A stretch of DNA of 64,000 bases from Tsuneonella flava. Its GTDB lineage: Bacteria; Pseudomonadota; Alphaproteobacteria; Sphingomonadales; Sphingomonadaceae. Where the stretch lies: assembly GCF_002870965.1 (NCBI RefSeq), contig NZ_PHSO01000007.1, positions 124,001-188,000 of the forward strand, written 5' to 3'. A model generated the notes under the pieces. The model searched no databases. It was not told where the DNA came from and saw only the letters and a list, made by a program, of their open reading frames with translations. Shown in pieces: positions 1 to 9,080 of this stretch (position 1 is the stretch's first letter; the number at the start of each line of letters is the position of its first letter). Position numbers and translations under genes: made by a program.

Positions 1-41
1 CACCCGCGCGAAAAGGATTAGGCTCAGGCCTCACCGACACG

Positions 42-165
42 TTCGTCATGGCGAACGCAGTGAAGCAATCCAGCACCCCACGCTTCCGCCCATCGCAACG
101 GTTGTGGCAGAGGCAGGCCTCGGTCGATGGATCGCCACGTCGCCTGCGGCTCCTCGCAATGACGA
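42..165 (-). repeat. Family A palindromic repeat, copy A1 (reverse orientation)
   Basis: A unit of about 124 bp whose ends are inverted copies of a CGTCATTGCGA-type sequence, degraded on the left to CGTCATGGCGA and intact on the right as TCGCAATGACG. A GAAGCAATCC block lies inside the left end and a GCCACGTCGCCTGCGG block inside the right end. The same architecture recurs six more times in the window (see the A2 to A7 entries). Here it lies just past the 3' end of the dedA-like gene. No coding signal is visible in the first 260 bases. Confidence 0.8.
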
Positions 166-260
166 ATTACGAGGGATACGCACAGTGGCGGCGAACACCG
201 CCCCGCAAATCAAACCCACTTCGTGCCTTCGCGCCTTCGTGTGAACCAGGCTGCCACCCA

Positions 261-866
261 CTACCGCAAATGGCGCGGTTTCCATGTGACAACGCGATAT
301 CCATACCAGATCAGCGACAACACGACCAAACCGGCGATCACCCATTGCGCCGCGTTTTCATACTGCCCGATTACGCCGGCCAGCCATGTCCCGCCCCAGA
401 TCAGCAGCGTGTTCCAGATCGCCGCGCCGACAAAGGTGAAGATCAGGAACCGCCACACATTCATCCGCGCCAGCCCGGCAGGGAGCGAAATCATCGTGCG
501 CAGGAAAGGACTGAACCGACAGGCGAACACCACCCATTGCCCATGCTTGCGAAAGAACGCGATGGCCCGCTCGATATCCTCCCACTCGACCGTCAGCCAG
601 CGACCCCAGCGGGCGATGAAGGGTTCGAGCCGGTGCCTGCCCCACTTCTCCCCCACCCAGAACCACGCATAGTTGCCCAGTGTCGAACCAACAGTGCCCC
701 AGAACAGCAGCGGCCAGAAATCCATCTGACCGCGCGCCACCAGCACGCCGCCAATGCCCATGATGACTTCGGAGGGAACCGGCGGAATGACGTTTTCGAG
801 CACCATCAGGAAGAAGATGCCCCAGTATCCGCCCAACCGGATCGCTTCGATGATCAGATCATGCAT
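261..866 (-). CDS. DedA family inner-membrane protein
   Basis: A 201-residue polytopic membrane protein of the DedA/SNARE-associated (VTT domain) superfamily. Members are undecaprenyl-phosphate or phospholipid flippases/transporters needed for envelope homeostasis. The ENVIPPVPSE motif near residue 24 and the FSPFLRTMISLPAG stretch near residue 118 are the two conserved re-entrant signatures of the family. Several hydrophobic segments alternate with short Arg/Trp-rich loops. The length matches the family's usual 200-220 residues. It is transcribed away from gshB's 3' end with a 76-bp gap. The exact substrate cannot be read from the sequence. The family assignment is firm. Confidence 0.92.
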   Translation of the reverse strand: MHDLIIEAIRLGGYWGIFFLMVLENVIPPVPSEVIMGIGGVLVARGQMDFWPLLFWGTVGSTLGNYAWFWVGEKWGRHRLEPFIARWGRWLTVEWEDIERAIAFFRKHGQWVVFACRFSPFLRTMISLPAGLARMNVWRFLIFTFVGAAIWNTLLIWGGTWLAGVIGQYENAAQWVIAGLVVLSLIWYGYRVVTWKPRHLR

Positions 867-942
867 GCTCGGGCAACGCGCGGTTCACCGTGAAGTTCTC
901 CGAAAATCTTCCGGCGGCGCTCTGTCCGCCGTTTGAAAGCGA

Positions 943-1893
943 TCAGGCCAGTCGCGCTTCGATCGCATCCCAGATCATGCCGGGGGTGTCCGTGCCGTTA
1001 TAACGGTCGATAGCGACGATCCCGGTCGGGCTGGTCACGTTGATTTCGGTCAGCCACTGTCCGCCAATCACATCGATGCCCACGAAGATTAGGCCCAGCT
1101 CTTTCAGGCGCGGCCCCATCTCGGCGCAGATTTCTTCCTCGCGCGGCGTCAGCGTGGTCGCTTCCGCACTGCCGCCGACCGCCAGATTGGAACGGAATTC
1201 CCCCTCGCCCGGTTTGCGATTGATCGCTCCGGCCACTTCGCCATCGACCAGCACGATGCGCTTATCGCCCTGCGCGACTTCGGGCAGGAACGGCTGCACC
1301 ATGTGCGGTTCGGGCCAGGTCTGGTTGAACACCTCGAACAGCGCCGACAGATTATCGCCGTCGGCCGGAACGCGGAAGATCGCCTTGCCGCCATTGCCGT
1401 GGATCGGCTTGACCACCACAGCACCATGTTCGCGCTGGAACCGGCGCACTTCGTCCACCGAGCGGGTGACCAGCGTTGGCGGCATAAAGTGCCGGTAATC
1501 GAGCACCATCACCTTTTCCGGCGCATTGCGGACGGAGACGGGGTTGTTCACCACCAGCGTTTCCCCCTCGATCCGTTCGAGCAGGTGCGTGGCGGTGATA
1601 TAGCCCATGTGGAACGGCGGATCCTGCCGCATCAGCACGACATCGATATCGCGGCCCAGGTCGATCCGCTGGGTTTCGCCCATCGTGAAATGGTCGCCCT
1701 CCACCCGCTGCACCGTCACCGGGTTGGCGTGGGCAATCAGGCGGTCGTCGGCATCGAGCGTCAGCGATCCGACATCGTAGTGATACAGGCTCGCCCCGCG
1801 CTGCTGGGCGCTGAGCATCAGGGCGAAGCTTGAATCGCCGGCGATGTTGAGTGTGTCGAGCGGGTCCATCTGAACCGCAACGCGCAAGGGCAT
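943..1893 (-). CDS. gshB: Glutathione synthase
   Basis: A 316-residue ATP-grasp ligase that joins gamma-glutamylcysteine and glycine with ATP, the second step of glutathione synthesis in the cytosol. Visible signatures are RQDPPFHMGYI near residue 89, the ATP-binding KPIHGNGGKAIF loop at 162-173, and the C-terminal EINVTSPTGI metal/substrate loop near 283. The length is normal for proteobacterial GshB. The ATG at 1893 has a good AAGGA ribosome site 7 bases upstream. It follows yraN by 23 bp and is likely the last gene of an rsmI-yraN-gshB transcript. Glutathione use also fits the glutathione peroxidase found at 24.2-24.7 kb. Confidence 0.97.
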   Translation of the reverse strand: MPLRVAVQMDPLDTLNIAGDSSFALMLSAQQRGASLYHYDVGSLTLDADDRLIAHANPVTVQRVEGDHFTMGETQRIDLGRDIDVVLMRQDPPFHMGYITATHLLERIEGETLVVNNPVSVRNAPEKVMVLDYRHFMPPTLVTRSVDEVRRFQREHGAVVVKPIHGNGGKAIFRVPADGDNLSALFEVFNQTWPEPHMVQPFLPEVAQGDKRIVLVDGEVAGAINRKPGEGEFRSNLAVGGSAEATTLTPREEEICAEMGPRLKELGLIFVGIDVIGGQWLTEINVTSPTGIVAIDRYNGTDTPGMIWDAIEARLA

Positions 1894-1916
1894 GGTATTT
1901 CCTTCGTTTCGGGCCT

Positions 1917-2267
1917 TTACGGCATCCAGGCATTGACGATGTGGTCCGGCAAGCGGCCCGGCGCAAGGAGGATCACGTCGATCCGCATATCTTCCCCTTC
2001 GCGAACATACTCGTGCGCGACGGCTTCAGTCGCCGCCGCTACCCGGCGCAGGCGGTGGGCATCGACGGCATAGGCCAGCTCTTCCGCGCGGTTGCGCCAC
2101 TTCACCTCTATAAACGCGACAGTGCCGAAACGGCGCGCGATCAGGTCGATTTCGCCCACCGGGGTCTTGCGGCGGCGGTCGAGGATCGTCCACCCTTTGG
2201 CCATCAGGTACAGTTCGGCGCGGCGTTCGCCCCGCCTGCCGTCGCGTTCCGCTCGCTGGCGTTTCAC
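1917..2267 (-). CDS. YraN family (UPF0102) endonuclease-fold protein
   Basis: A small protein of 116 residues. The core GEIDLIARR ... FIEVKWR is the D-ExK part of the PD-(D/E)xK nuclease fold typical of UPF0102/YraN. The biological role of the family is not established; a DNA-repair or recombination link is suggested for relatives. I chose the GTG at 2267 because it forms a GTGA overlap with the rsmI stop and restores the RQRAERxGRRxER N-terminus typical of the family; the next ATG would remove it. The gene is translationally coupled to rsmI, as in many proteobacteria where yraN sits next to rsmI and lpoA. Confidence 0.88.
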   Translation of the reverse strand: MKRQRAERDGRRGERRAELYLMAKGWTILDRRRKTPVGEIDLIARRFGTVAFIEVKWRNRAEELAYAVDAHRLRRVAAATEAVAHEYVREGEDMRIDVILLAPGRLPDHIVNAWMP

Positions 2268-3109
2268 TGGCGCTTCAGCTCCATCGCCCGCGCATAGAGC
2301 ACTTTGCGGTCGATCCCCGTTTCCTTCGCGACGAAGGCGGCGGCCTGCGATGTTTTCATCGTTTCGAGCGCTTCGCGCAGCATGCTCTCGGCATCGTCCT
2401 CGCTGACAGCGACCTCTTCCGGCGGAGCGATCATCAGGACGATTTCCCCTTTGGGCGGATGCGCCTCGTAATGCGCCAGCAGTTCGGCAGCGGCGCCGGT
2501 GCGGCATTCTTCGTGCAGCTTGGTCAGCTCTCGCGCCACAGATACGTTGCGGCCCGGCAGCACATCGGCAATCGCCGCCAGCGATTTGGTCAGGCGCGGC
2601 CCGGTTTCGTAAAACAGCAGCGTGGCATCGACTTGCGCCAAAGATGCCAGCGTATCGCCGCGCGCCTTGTCCTTCGATGGCAGGAAACCGGCAAACAGAA
2701 AGCGGTCGTTCGGCAAGCCCGACAGCGTCAGCCCGACCACCGCCGCACACGGACCGGGCAGCGACGTGACCGCCACCCCCGACTCGCGCGCATCGCGCAC
2801 CAGCCGGTATCCCGGATCGGAAATCAGCGGCGTGCCCGCATCGCTGACCAGAGCAATCGCCTGCGTCCGCGCCGCCTCCACAATCCGCGCGCGATCCCGC
2901 TCGCTGGCATGATCGTCATAGCGCCACAGCGGCTTAGCCGATCCGATATGTTTCATCAGCTTGCCGGTGACGCGCGTATCCTCGCACGCTATGGCATCGC
3001 AGCCTTTCAACACCTCCGCTGCGCGCAAAGTCACGTCACCGAGATTGCCAATCGGGGTCGCGACTATATAGAGGCCGGGAGAGAGAGGTTTGGTGGAGTG
3101 GTGGGACAC
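2264..3109 (-). CDS. rsmI: 16S rRNA (cytidine1402-2'-O)-methyltransferase
   Basis: A tetrapyrrole-methylase-fold SAM enzyme of 281 residues that 2'-O-methylates C1402 in the decoding centre of 16S rRNA. LYIVATPIGNLGD at 13-25, CEDTRVT near 42, VSDAGTPLISDPGYR near 89 and a GPCAAVVGLTLSG loop are the classic RsmI motifs. The start is a GTG at 3109, placed so that the LYIVATPIGNLG core keeps a short leader. The gene is divergent from the LpoA-like lipoprotein gene with only 40 bp between start codons, so the two promoters must be nested. The 3' end overlaps yraN by 4 bp. Confidence 0.96.
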   Translation of the reverse strand: MSHHSTKPLSPGLYIVATPIGNLGDVTLRAAEVLKGCDAIACEDTRVTGKLMKHIGSAKPLWRYDDHASERDRARIVEAARTQAIALVSDAGTPLISDPGYRLVRDARESGVAVTSLPGPCAAVVGLTLSGLPNDRFLFAGFLPSKDKARGDTLASLAQVDATLLFYETGPRLTKSLAAIADVLPGRNVSVARELTKLHEECRTGAAAELLAHYEAHPPKGEIVLMIAPPEEVAVSEDDAESMLREALETMKTSQAAAFVAKETGIDRKVLYARAMELKRQ

Positions 3110-3149
3110 AACTCGGCCTCATGGACCAGATACGCGGGGAGCGGCAAGC

Positions 3150-4316
3150 ATGAACGGATGGAAAATGAATCGGCGCAAGCTGATGGTGGCAGGCTCTGCC
3201 CTGCTGCTGGCGGGCTGTAAGGTCATTCCCGGCGGTGGACCGAACACCACCGGCCCTACCCCGACTCCGACCCCCGAACCCAGCGCAACCACGTTGCCCA
3301 CCGACGATGCCCGCCACCGTGTCGCCTTGCTGGTGCCCACCACCGGGACCAACGGCGATGTCGGCCTGTCCATCGCCAATGCCACCACGATGGCGCTGCT
3401 CGATACCAATGCATCGAACCTGCGAATCACCACATACGACACCGGGACCGATGCGCGCAGTGCGGCGGCGAAGGCGATTGCCGATGGCAACAGCGTGATC
3501 CTCGGCCCGCTGATGGCCGACAACGTGCCGCAGGTTCTGGTCGAGGCGCGGCGCGCCAATGTGCCGCTCATCAGCTTCTCCAACGACAGCGCCGTTGCCG
3601 GGCCGGATGTGTTCGTGATGGGCATCGCGCCGGGCCAGTCAATCGAACGTTCGGTAAAATACGCCCGCAGCCGTGGGGCCACCCGCTTCGCCGCGATCAT
3701 CCCCGATGGCGATTACGGGCAAAGGGCCGCTGCCGCGCTGTCCAGCGCAGTGGCGGGCAGTGGCGGCACGATGGTCGCTTCCGAAACATATGCGCGCGGC
3801 AATACCTCCATCGTCAGTGCAGCGACCCGTCTGCAATCACGCGGCGGGTTCGATACCGTTCTGATCGCGGACGGCCCACGCCTCGCGGCACAGGCTGCGG
3901 GCGTTCTGCGCCCGCGCGGCACCGGGACCACGCAATTGCTGGGCACCGAATTGTGGAGCGGCGATTCCAGCGTAACACGGGCAGTGGCGCTGCGCGGGGC
4001 GATGTTCTCCGCCGTATCGGACAGCCGGTTCAAACGTTTTTCGGATAGCTACAACACCCGCTTCGGCAAGCAGCCTTATCGTATCTCCACCCTCGGTTAC
4101 GATGCCGTGCTGCTGACGCTGCGGGTCGCGCGCGATTGGAAACCGGGCAGGAAATTCCCGATTTCGACCCTTCGCAGCCCCGACGGTTTCCTCGGTCTGG
4201 ACGGGGTATTCCGGTTCAATCGCAACAACGTGGCGGAACGCGCGATGGAAGTGCGGCAGGTGCAGGATGGCAAAGTGGTGATCATTTCCCCGGCACCCGG
4301 CAAGTTCGGCGGCTGA
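3150..4316 (+). CDS. Penicillin-binding-protein activator-like lipoprotein (LpoA/type 1 periplasmic-binding fold)
   Basis: A 388-residue exported lipoprotein. The N-terminus MNRRKLMVAGSALLLAGC is a lipoprotein signal with an LAGC lipobox, followed by a Pro/Thr-rich linker of about 25 residues. The rest is a type 1 periplasmic-binding fold (RVALLVPTTGTNGDVG, then NVPLISFSNDSAVAG), as in LivK-like proteins and the C-terminal domain of LpoA. Location beside rsmI and yraN, the lpoA neighbourhood of gammaproteobacteria, makes a cell-wall synthase activator more likely than an amino-acid transporter, and no ABC permease genes are nearby. ATG 3150 has a GGGGAG site 8 bases upstream; ATG 3165 is an alternative. 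Function is inferred from fold and context. Confidence 0.8.
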   Translation: MNGWKMNRRKLMVAGSALLLAGCKVIPGGGPNTTGPTPTPTPEPSATTLPTDDARHRVALLVPTTGTNGDVGLSIANATTMALLDTNASNLRITTYDTGTDARSAAAKAIADGNSVILGPLMADNVPQVLVEARRANVPLISFSNDSAVAGPDVFVMGIAPGQSIERSVKYARSRGATRFAAIIPDGDYGQRAAAALSSAVAGSGGTMVASETYARGNTSIVSAATRLQSRGGFDTVLIADGPRLAAQAAGVLRPRGTGTTQLLGTELWSGDSSVTRAVALRGAMFSAVSDSRFKRFSDSYNTRFGKQPYRISTLGYDAVLLTLRVARDWKPGRKFPISTLRSPDGFLGLDGVFRFNRNNVAERAMEVRQVQDGKVVIISPAPGKFGG

Positions 4317-4383
4317 CGATAACTCCCCCCGAACGCCACGTGCCGCTTGAAGCGGCGCGAAACCGCAGCCTATAGCTGGCGGT

Positions 4384-6360
4384 ATGTCAGACGACCTGTT
4401 CGATAACACACCGGCCTCCAGCGGTGACTACGACGCTTCCTCTATCGAAGTGCTCGAAGGGCTGGAGCCTGTCCGCCGCCGCCCCGGTATGTATATCGGG
4501 GGGACGGACGACCGCGCGCTGCACCACCTCGCCGCCGAAGTGCTCGATAACTCGATGGACGAAGCGGTGGCAGGCCATGCCACGCGGATCGAAGTCAGTC
4601 TGGAACCGGGCAACCGGCTGACCATCACCGACAACGGGCGCGGGATGCCGGTGGGCGAACATCCCAAGTTCCCCGGCAAATCGACGCTGGAGGTGATCCT
4701 TGGCACGCTCCATTCGGGCGGCAAGTTTTCGGGCAAGGCCTATGCCACCAGCGGCGGGCTGCACGGCGTCGGCGTGTCGGTGGTCAACGCGCTCAGTTCA
4801 TATACCCGCGTCGAAGTCGCACGCGACCGCCAGCTTTACGCGCAGGAGTTTTCGCGCGGTGTCACGCAAGGGCCGTTGCAGGAGCTTGGCCCCACCCCCA
4901 ACCGCCGCGGCACGACCGTGACATTCGTGCCCGATACCGAGATTTTCGGGGATCGGCAGTTCAGCGCCAAACGCCTGTTCAAGCTCGCGCGCTCGAAAGC
5001 ATACTTGTTCGCAGGTGTCGAAATCCGCTGGAAATGCGCGGCCAGTCTGGCCAGCGACGATGTTCCGGCGGAGGCGGTGTTCAAATTTCCCGGCGGTCTG
5101 GCCGATCATCTGGCCGAACAGATCGGCGCGCGCGAATGTGTCACCAGCCAGCCGTTCGCCGGATCGCAGGATTTCCCCGACGAACAGGGCCGCGTTGAAT
5201 GGGCCATCGCATGGCCGCTATGGTCCGATGGCGCGACGAGCTGGTATTGCAACACCGTGCCCACCCCCGATGGCGGCACCCACGAACAAGGCCTGCGCGC
5301 CGCGCTGACCAAAGGGCTGCGCGCCTTCGGTGAACTGACCGGCGCGAAGAAGGCCAAGGAAATCACTGCCGACGATGTGATGACCGGCGGCGAAATCATG
5401 TTGAGCGTGTTCATTCGCGACCCGCAGTTTCAAAGCCAGACGAAAGATCGCCTGACCTCGCCCGAAGCCGCCCGTCTGGTCGAAAACGCGGTGCGCGATC
5501 ACTTCGACCATTTCCTCACCGACAATATGGATCGCGGCAAGGCGCTGCTCGGCAGTGTCATGGAGCGGATGGACGAACGCCTGCGCCGCAAGCAGGAACG
5601 CGAAGTCAAACGCAAGACCGCCACCAATGCCAAGAAGCTGCGCCTGCCCGGCAAGCTGACCGATTGTTCGGGCGAAGGCGACGGCGAAACCGAACTGTTC
5701 ATCGTCGAAGGCGATTCGGCAGGCGGCAGCGCCAAACAGGCGCGCAACCGCAAGACGCAGGCCATTCTGCCGATCCGTGGCAAGATCCTCAACGTCGCCA
5801 GCGCCAGCGCCGACAAGATCCGCGCCAACAGCGAAATCGCGGATCTCGCGCTGGCAATGGGTTGCGGCACCCGCAAGGATTGCGACCCGGAAAACATGCG
5901 GTATGACCGGATCATCATCATGACCGACGCCGATGTCGACGGCGCGCATATCGCTACGCTGTTGATGACATTCTTCTTTCAGGAAATGGCCGAAGTCGTG
6001 CGCGGCGGTTATCTCTATCTCGCGCAGCCGCCGCTCTATAAGCTCACCGCCGGGAAAGAGAGCGTCTATGCCCGCGACGATGCCCACCGGGCGGAACTGG
6101 AAGCTTCGGTGTTCAAAGGCAAGAAAGTCGAAGTGAGCCGGTTCAAGGGTTTGGGTGAAATGAACCCCCAGCAATTGCGCGAAACCACGATGAACCCAGA
6201 AAGCCGCAGCCTGATCCGCATTACGCTGCCCGCCGAACACGAACAACGGCATGCGGTGAAGGAACTGGTCGATCAGTTGATGGGGCGGAACCCGGAACAC
6301 CGGTTCAACTTCATCCAGAACAACGCTGGCGAATTCGACCGCGAAATGATCGACGCCTGA
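4384..6360 (+). CDS. parE: DNA topoisomerase IV subunit B
   Basis: A 658-residue type IIA topoisomerase ATPase subunit that decatenates chromosomes together with ParC. The GHKL ATPase motifs are EVLDNSMDEA near residue 52, DNGRGMPVG near 83 and GGLHGVGVSVVNALS near 124. The TOPRIM domain begins with EGDSAGGSAKQARNR near 442 and continues with the metal-binding DADVDGAHI near 516. The size (about 650 rather than about 800) and the QARNRKTQAILPIRGKILNV segment favour ParE over GyrB. The C-terminus ends in the usual NFIQNNAGE region. parC is not in the window. The next gene converges 6 bp downstream. Confidence 0.95.
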   Translation: MSDDLFDNTPASSGDYDASSIEVLEGLEPVRRRPGMYIGGTDDRALHHLAAEVLDNSMDEAVAGHATRIEVSLEPGNRLTITDNGRGMPVGEHPKFPGKSTLEVILGTLHSGGKFSGKAYATSGGLHGVGVSVVNALSSYTRVEVARDRQLYAQEFSRGVTQGPLQELGPTPNRRGTTVTFVPDTEIFGDRQFSAKRLFKLARSKAYLFAGVEIRWKCAASLASDDVPAEAVFKFPGGLADHLAEQIGARECVTSQPFAGSQDFPDEQGRVEWAIAWPLWSDGATSWYCNTVPTPDGGTHEQGLRAALTKGLRAFGELTGAKKAKEITADDVMTGGEIMLSVFIRDPQFQSQTKDRLTSPEAARLVENAVRDHFDHFLTDNMDRGKALLGSVMERMDERLRRKQEREVKRKTATNAKKLRLPGKLTDCSGEGDGETELFIVEGDSAGGSAKQARNRKTQAILPIRGKILNVASASADKIRANSEIADLALAMGCGTRKDCDPENMRYDRIIIMTDADVDGAHIATLLMTFFFQEMAEVVRGGYLYLAQPPLYKLTAGKESVYARDDAHRAELEASVFKGKKVEVSRFKGLGEMNPQQLRETTMNPESRSLIRITLPAEHEQRHAVKELVDQLMGRNPEHRFNFIQNNAGEFDREMIDA

Positions 6361-6366
6361 GGCGGC

Positions 6367-7563
6367 TCAGGTCGGCGCTGCGTCAGCGCTTCCCCGCTCT
6401 GCCAGAATCGCGCGGGCGATAACCGCGAACAGCACGGCCATCGCGATTGGCATGATCGGTACGCTTGTCGCCAATGCCAGCGGGCGGGCAAAAATCGGCG
6501 CGGCAAAGGCGAACAGGATCGCGATCCGCTGCCAGTCGCGGTCGGGCTGCGCCGCCAGCCACAGCAGTGGAAACGCCAGTATCACCATATCGTAATCGAG
6601 CACGAACGGGGTCGCCAGCTGTGCGCCTGCCAGCATCAGCGCGCCGATACCAGGATCGTATTTCCTGCGGAATGCGACCGCGATCAGCGTGGCGACTACC
6701 GCAAGGCTGACTGCCGCCTGCACGGCATAGGCCGCTGCGGTGTTGCCTCCCAACAGCTTCACACCGGCAAAGGCGCTCATCATCTTGCCATAGCCGACCG
6801 CACCTGTCGCCATCGCTGTGCTGGCCCGATCGCTAATCGCAAACCAGTCTGCCCAGATATCGGCTCCGAAAGCCAGTGTGGAAACCGCCGCCAGCGCCAG
6901 CGCCGTTGCCCCCGCCGACACGATCGCCCGCCATTGCCCCGTCAGCAACAAAACGATGGGGATCAGCAAACCGAACTGCGGCTTGATCGTCGCCAGCCCG
7001 AAACATATCCCCGCCGCGACCGGCCGGTCCCTCACCAGCAAAGCACCCCCACCCAGCAAGGCCGCGAGCAGGAACGAAGTCTGCCCATGCGTGATCGTGA
7101 TCGCGACCGGCGGAAATGCCAGCGCCAGCAACCACAGCGGCGCCCCCGCCCCCACTTGCCCGATCCACCCGCGCACCGCCGCCAGATACAGTCCGCCGGT
7201 CAACGCGATCCACACCGCCAGCGCCGGGAAATACCCCAGCGCCCCCAGTGGCGCCACGAACGGCAGAAACGTTGGGGGGTAGAAAAATGCCGTGAAGCCA
7301 TCGGCAGCTTTGAAATACTGCTGCTGCGCCGCGATGTGCGCCGCCATGTCATAGACATTCTGGCCAGCCAGCAGCATCCGCCCCGATGTCCAGAAGCTGA
7401 TGAAATCAGTTCCGATCAGAAACCCGTTGCGATCCACCCCGGCTCGCGCCGTGGCCAGCAACCAGACAATCAGCGCGATATTTGCCGCGGCTGCGATGAA
7501 CAGGTAGCCACGCACGCGCTGTGAGTTCAACCAGGGGGCTGTACGGATGAAGTTCCCGCTCAT
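6367..7563 (-). CDS. GT87-type polytopic membrane glycosyltransferase (DUF2029-like)
   Basis: A hydrophobic protein of about 398 residues with roughly ten predicted membrane segments. An early FWTSGRMLLAGQNVYD motif matches the extracytoplasmic acidic loop of GT-C/GT87 polyprenyl-phosphate mannosyltransferase-like proteins (DUF2029). Such enzymes transfer sugars from lipid-linked donors on the outer face of the inner membrane. I start at ATG 7563 (MSGNFIRTA), because the upstream in-frame extension is not hydrophobic or conserved-looking. It is divergent from the beta-lactamase-like gene. Acceptor and donor are unknown, and no polysaccharide cluster surrounds it. Confidence 0.72.
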   Translation of the reverse strand: MSGNFIRTAPWLNSQRVRGYLFIAAAANIALIVWLLATARAGVDRNGFLIGTDFISFWTSGRMLLAGQNVYDMAAHIAAQQQYFKAADGFTAFFYPPTFLPFVAPLGALGYFPALAVWIALTGGLYLAAVRGWIGQVGAGAPLWLLALAFPPVAITITHGQTSFLLAALLGGGALLVRDRPVAAGICFGLATIKPQFGLLIPIVLLLTGQWRAIVSAGATALALAAVSTLAFGADIWADWFAISDRASTAMATGAVGYGKMMSAFAGVKLLGGNTAAAYAVQAAVSLAVVATLIAVAFRRKYDPGIGALMLAGAQLATPFVLDYDMVILAFPLLWLAAQPDRDWQRIAILFAFAAPIFARPLALATSVPIMPIAMAVLFAVIARAILAERGSADAAPT

Positions 7564-7716
7564 GTCCGTATACCCGCCGCCTGAAGTGGAAAACTGCCCT
7601 GTAAAAACAATGATATACCCCCCGCATATCGTGGTGAACATCCTGTCATCTTCGTAAGACAAAACAGGTCGGTCATCCACGTTGCATCCATCTGTCAGTA
7701 CGTTATCCTCTTGGGT

Positions 7717-9012
7717 ATGTTCAGAACATCTCTATTCGCTTCCGCCGCCCTTGCATTTCTGGCTGCCACCCCGGCAATGGCGCAGACAGCGCCTTCGCCA
7801 GCGGATCAGAAATCCGATAGCCTTACGCAGCAAGGGGCGCAGGCCGTCGCGGAATTTCTCCACGGGAAACGCACCGCGGAGGAGGTATTTTCTCCGGGTT
7901 TTCTTGCAGCTGTGCCAAAGGCGCAGATTCAGGCTCTGGCAGCGAAACTGGTGGAGCAGTTCGGGCCGTTCGATGCGGTAGCGTCGGTTGAGGAGAAAAA
8001 TCCCAATCAGGGAATCGTCACTCTACGCTACGCCAAGGCGACGATTGCCGGCCCGATAACCATTGATAACGGTGGCAAAGTAACGGGCCTGTTGCTCAAC
8101 GATGTGAAGCCGCTGGGCGACAGCGTGGCCAAAGTTCAGGCCGACCTGGAGGCGCTTCCGGGAGAAGTGAGCGCGCTGTCCACATCGCTCGACGGCAAAG
8201 CCTCCCCGCTACTGAAAATTGCAGCAAATCAGCCGCTTGCCATCGGTTCTACATTTAAACTCTATGTGCTTTCCGCCCTCGCCCATTCCATCGAACGCGG
8301 AGAACATCGCTGGGACGAAGTCATCAATCTGAGCGAGAAATCTCTGCCCAGCGGACAGATGCAGGAATGGCCTGTCGGCGCACCGGTGACGCTCCACACA
8401 CTGGCCAGCATGATGATTTCGATCAGCGACAATACCGCGACAGATCAGTTAATTAGAGTGCTGGGGCGCAACGCAATCGGCGATGAATTGCGTAAGAGCG
8501 GACACTCCACGCCGGACAAGACTCTGCCGTTTTTGACCACGCACGAACTGTTCGCCTTGAAAGGCAACCCGGAGCTGGGGGCGCAATACGCCGCCGCTGA
8601 CGAAGCAGAACAGGAAGCCATTCTGAAAAAGCTGGATATGCAAATCAAAACTGATCCGGCATCGATACCGCTACCCCAATATACAGAACCGCACGCTATC
8701 GACACACTCGAATGGTTCGCCAGCGCGAATGATATTGCGGGCATTATGCGTCGGATCGCTGCGCTGAAAGACCCCACGGCGCGCCAGATTTTGGCAATCT
8801 CCCCCTCGATGTCAGCCTCCGACCGCGCGCGATTTGCATATGTCGGATACAAAGGTGGGTCAGAACCGGGCGTACTCAACCTGAGCTGGCTCATGCAGAC
8901 CAAGAGCGGCGAATGGCGCGTACTGACAATAAGTTGGAACGATCAATCCAGCCCTGTGGACCAAGGCAAGCTGGAAATGCTGGCTGTCCGCCTCCTCAAA
9001 CTGAGCGAATAA
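7717..9012 (+). CDS. Class A beta-lactamase-like serine hydrolase, exported
   Basis: A 431-residue exported protein with a clear signal peptide (MFRTSLFASAALAFLAATPAMAQ). An N-terminal DUF3887/Cpl-type alpha+beta domain (about residues 25-130) precedes a beta-lactamase2-type serine hydrolase domain. The three serine-hydrolase boxes are present: S178-TFK, S237-DN and K379-GG. The protein is longer than true class A enzymes (about 290 residues), and the omega-loop Glu is not obvious, so a role as a peptidase, esterase or weak lactamase is possible. ATG 7717 is preferred to TTG 7711. Codon use is a little less GC-biased than in the neighbours. Resistance should not be assumed. Confidence 0.8.
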   Translation: MFRTSLFASAALAFLAATPAMAQTAPSPADQKSDSLTQQGAQAVAEFLHGKRTAEEVFSPGFLAAVPKAQIQALAAKLVEQFGPFDAVASVEEKNPNQGIVTLRYAKATIAGPITIDNGGKVTGLLLNDVKPLGDSVAKVQADLEALPGEVSALSTSLDGKASPLLKIAANQPLAIGSTFKLYVLSALAHSIERGEHRWDEVINLSEKSLPSGQMQEWPVGAPVTLHTLASMMISISDNTATDQLIRVLGRNAIGDELRKSGHSTPDKTLPFLTTHELFALKGNPELGAQYAAADEAEQEAILKKLDMQIKTDPASIPLPQYTEPHAIDTLEWFASANDIAGIMRRIAALKDPTARQILAISPSMSASDRARFAYVGYKGGSEPGVLNLSWLMQTKSGEWRVLTISWNDQSSPVDQGKLEMLAVRLLKLSE

Positions 9013-9080
9013 GCAAAGCCCCCCTTGCCCTACGAATGCTGGCCGCTTAACGTATACGTAAAGTTGCGAAGGGAGACCCA

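Noticed and set aside
18-30. TTAGGCTCAGG near the left edge, identical to the first bases of the MITE-like element end.
   Set aside because: Only 11 bases match and the following bases diverge at once; a solo end cannot be claimed.
7717-9012. A true class A beta-lactamase resistance gene.
   Set aside because: The three boxes are present, but the extra N-terminal domain, the length and the lack of an obvious omega-loop Glu argue for a broader serine hydrolase.
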